Below, piece after piece: positions 5,525 to 5,797 of a stretch of 5,797 bases of DNA. Under the pieces are notes generated by a model, which worked only from the letters and a program-made list of their open reading frames with translations, searched no databases and was not told the origin of the DNA. Both the position numbers and the translations under genes were made by a program. Source of the DNA: an uncultured Clostridia bacterium. GTDB lineage: Bacteria; Bacillota; Clostridia; Oscillospirales; Acutalibacteraceae. Each line of letters begins with the position of its first letter. Position 1 is the first letter of the stretch. The stretch spans positions 1 through 5,797 of the forward strand of contig CAMVNL010000172.1 of the NCBI GenBank assembly GCA_947168785.1. The letters are read 5' to 3'.

Positions 5525-5530
5525 GCATCA

Positions 5531-5797
5531 TCACAGCCGTACTTCTATCCCATTTCGCCGCAGCTCCGCTTTCAGGTCCCGGATATCTACTTCTCCGAAG
5601 TGGAAGATGGAGGCGGCAAGTCCCGCGTCCACCTTGGGAAGCGTCCGGAACAGCGAAACAAAATCCTGAATGCAGCCCGCGCCGCCGGAGGCGATCACCG
5701 GCACGTTCACCGCGTCGCACACCGCCGCCAGCATTTCCAGATCGAAGCCGTTTTTCACGCCGTCGGCGTCAATGGAGTTGAGCACCACTTCCCCCGC
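5531..5797 (-). CDS. hisF: Imidazole glycerol phosphate synthase cyclase subunit, C-terminal part (cut by window edge)
   Basis: HisF is the (beta/alpha)8-barrel subunit that, with the glutaminase HisH, converts PRFAR and ammonia to imidazole glycerol phosphate and AICAR. The last 88 codons and the TGA stop are present; the first roughly two thirds lie beyond the right edge. The visible part starts AGEVVLNSIDADGVKNGFDL, and SIDADG includes the catalytic aspartate (D176 in T. maritima HisF). VPVIASGGAG is the phosphate-binding loop after strand 7. GLAASIFHFGEVDIRDLKAEL is the last phosphate-binding strand and helix, and the end IEVRL is family-typical. The stop is 137 bp before the hisIE start, wider than usual for these neighbours because of the palindromic element. 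Upstream genes would be expected to include hisA and hisH. Confidence 0.95.
   Translation of the reverse strand, partial: AGEVVLNSIDADGVKNGFDLEMLAAVCDAVNVPVIASGGAGCIQDFVSLFRTLPKVDAGLAASIFHFGEVDIRDLKAELRRNGIEVRL

Overview
The window looks like part of a chromosome from an anaerobic, spore-forming Clostridia-type Firmicute. RpoB has the Firmicute architecture without the proteobacterial inserted domain, SpoIIID is present, HisI and HisE are fused, and ribosome binding sites are strong AGGAG/GGAG types. A more exact placement, such as Oscillospirales or another gut clostridial group, is a guess. Genes are moderately GC-rich and intergenic regions are AT-rich with sigma-A-like promoters.

Layout from left to right. 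(1) Positions 1-2267, minus strand: the first 755 codons of rpoB, cut by the left edge. (2) Positions 2268-2601: a dense 334-bp divergent control region. It holds a consensus sigma-A promoter pair for rpoB, an opposing consensus sigma-A promoter on the plus strand that ends about 100 nt later at a hairpin plus a U-run (a candidate small RNA), and a sigma-E-like promoter before spoIIID. (3) Positions 2602-3234, plus strand: spoIIID, then an unrecognised 101-residue basic protein with its own extended -10 promoter. They end at a perfect 14-bp hairpin shared with the convergent gene. (4) Positions 3287-4627, minus strand: an FAD-dependent oxidoreductase of the geranylgeranyl-reductase/FixC type with its own promoter. 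(5) Positions 4746-5797, minus strand: the end of a histidine operon, comprising the C-terminal part of hisF, a 137-bp gap almost filled by an inverted pair of small palindromes, then fused hisIE and a good intrinsic terminator.

How the parts fit: HisF and HisIE act in one pathway and are the last genes of a leftward operon. HisIE performs steps 2 and 3 of histidine synthesis, and HisF makes the imidazole ring. The oxidoreductase is a separate unit downstream. SpoIIID is a mother-cell sporulation regulator. The small protein behind it may share its transcripts but can also be transcribed alone. rpoB has its own promoter and is not directly behind the ribosomal protein genes rplJ-rplL, which usually precede it in Firmicutes.

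Most notable non-coding signals: the candidate small RNA facing the rpoB promoter, and the REPIN-like inverted palindrome pair between hisF and hisIE. No mobile element genes, CRISPR array, tRNA or rRNA were seen.
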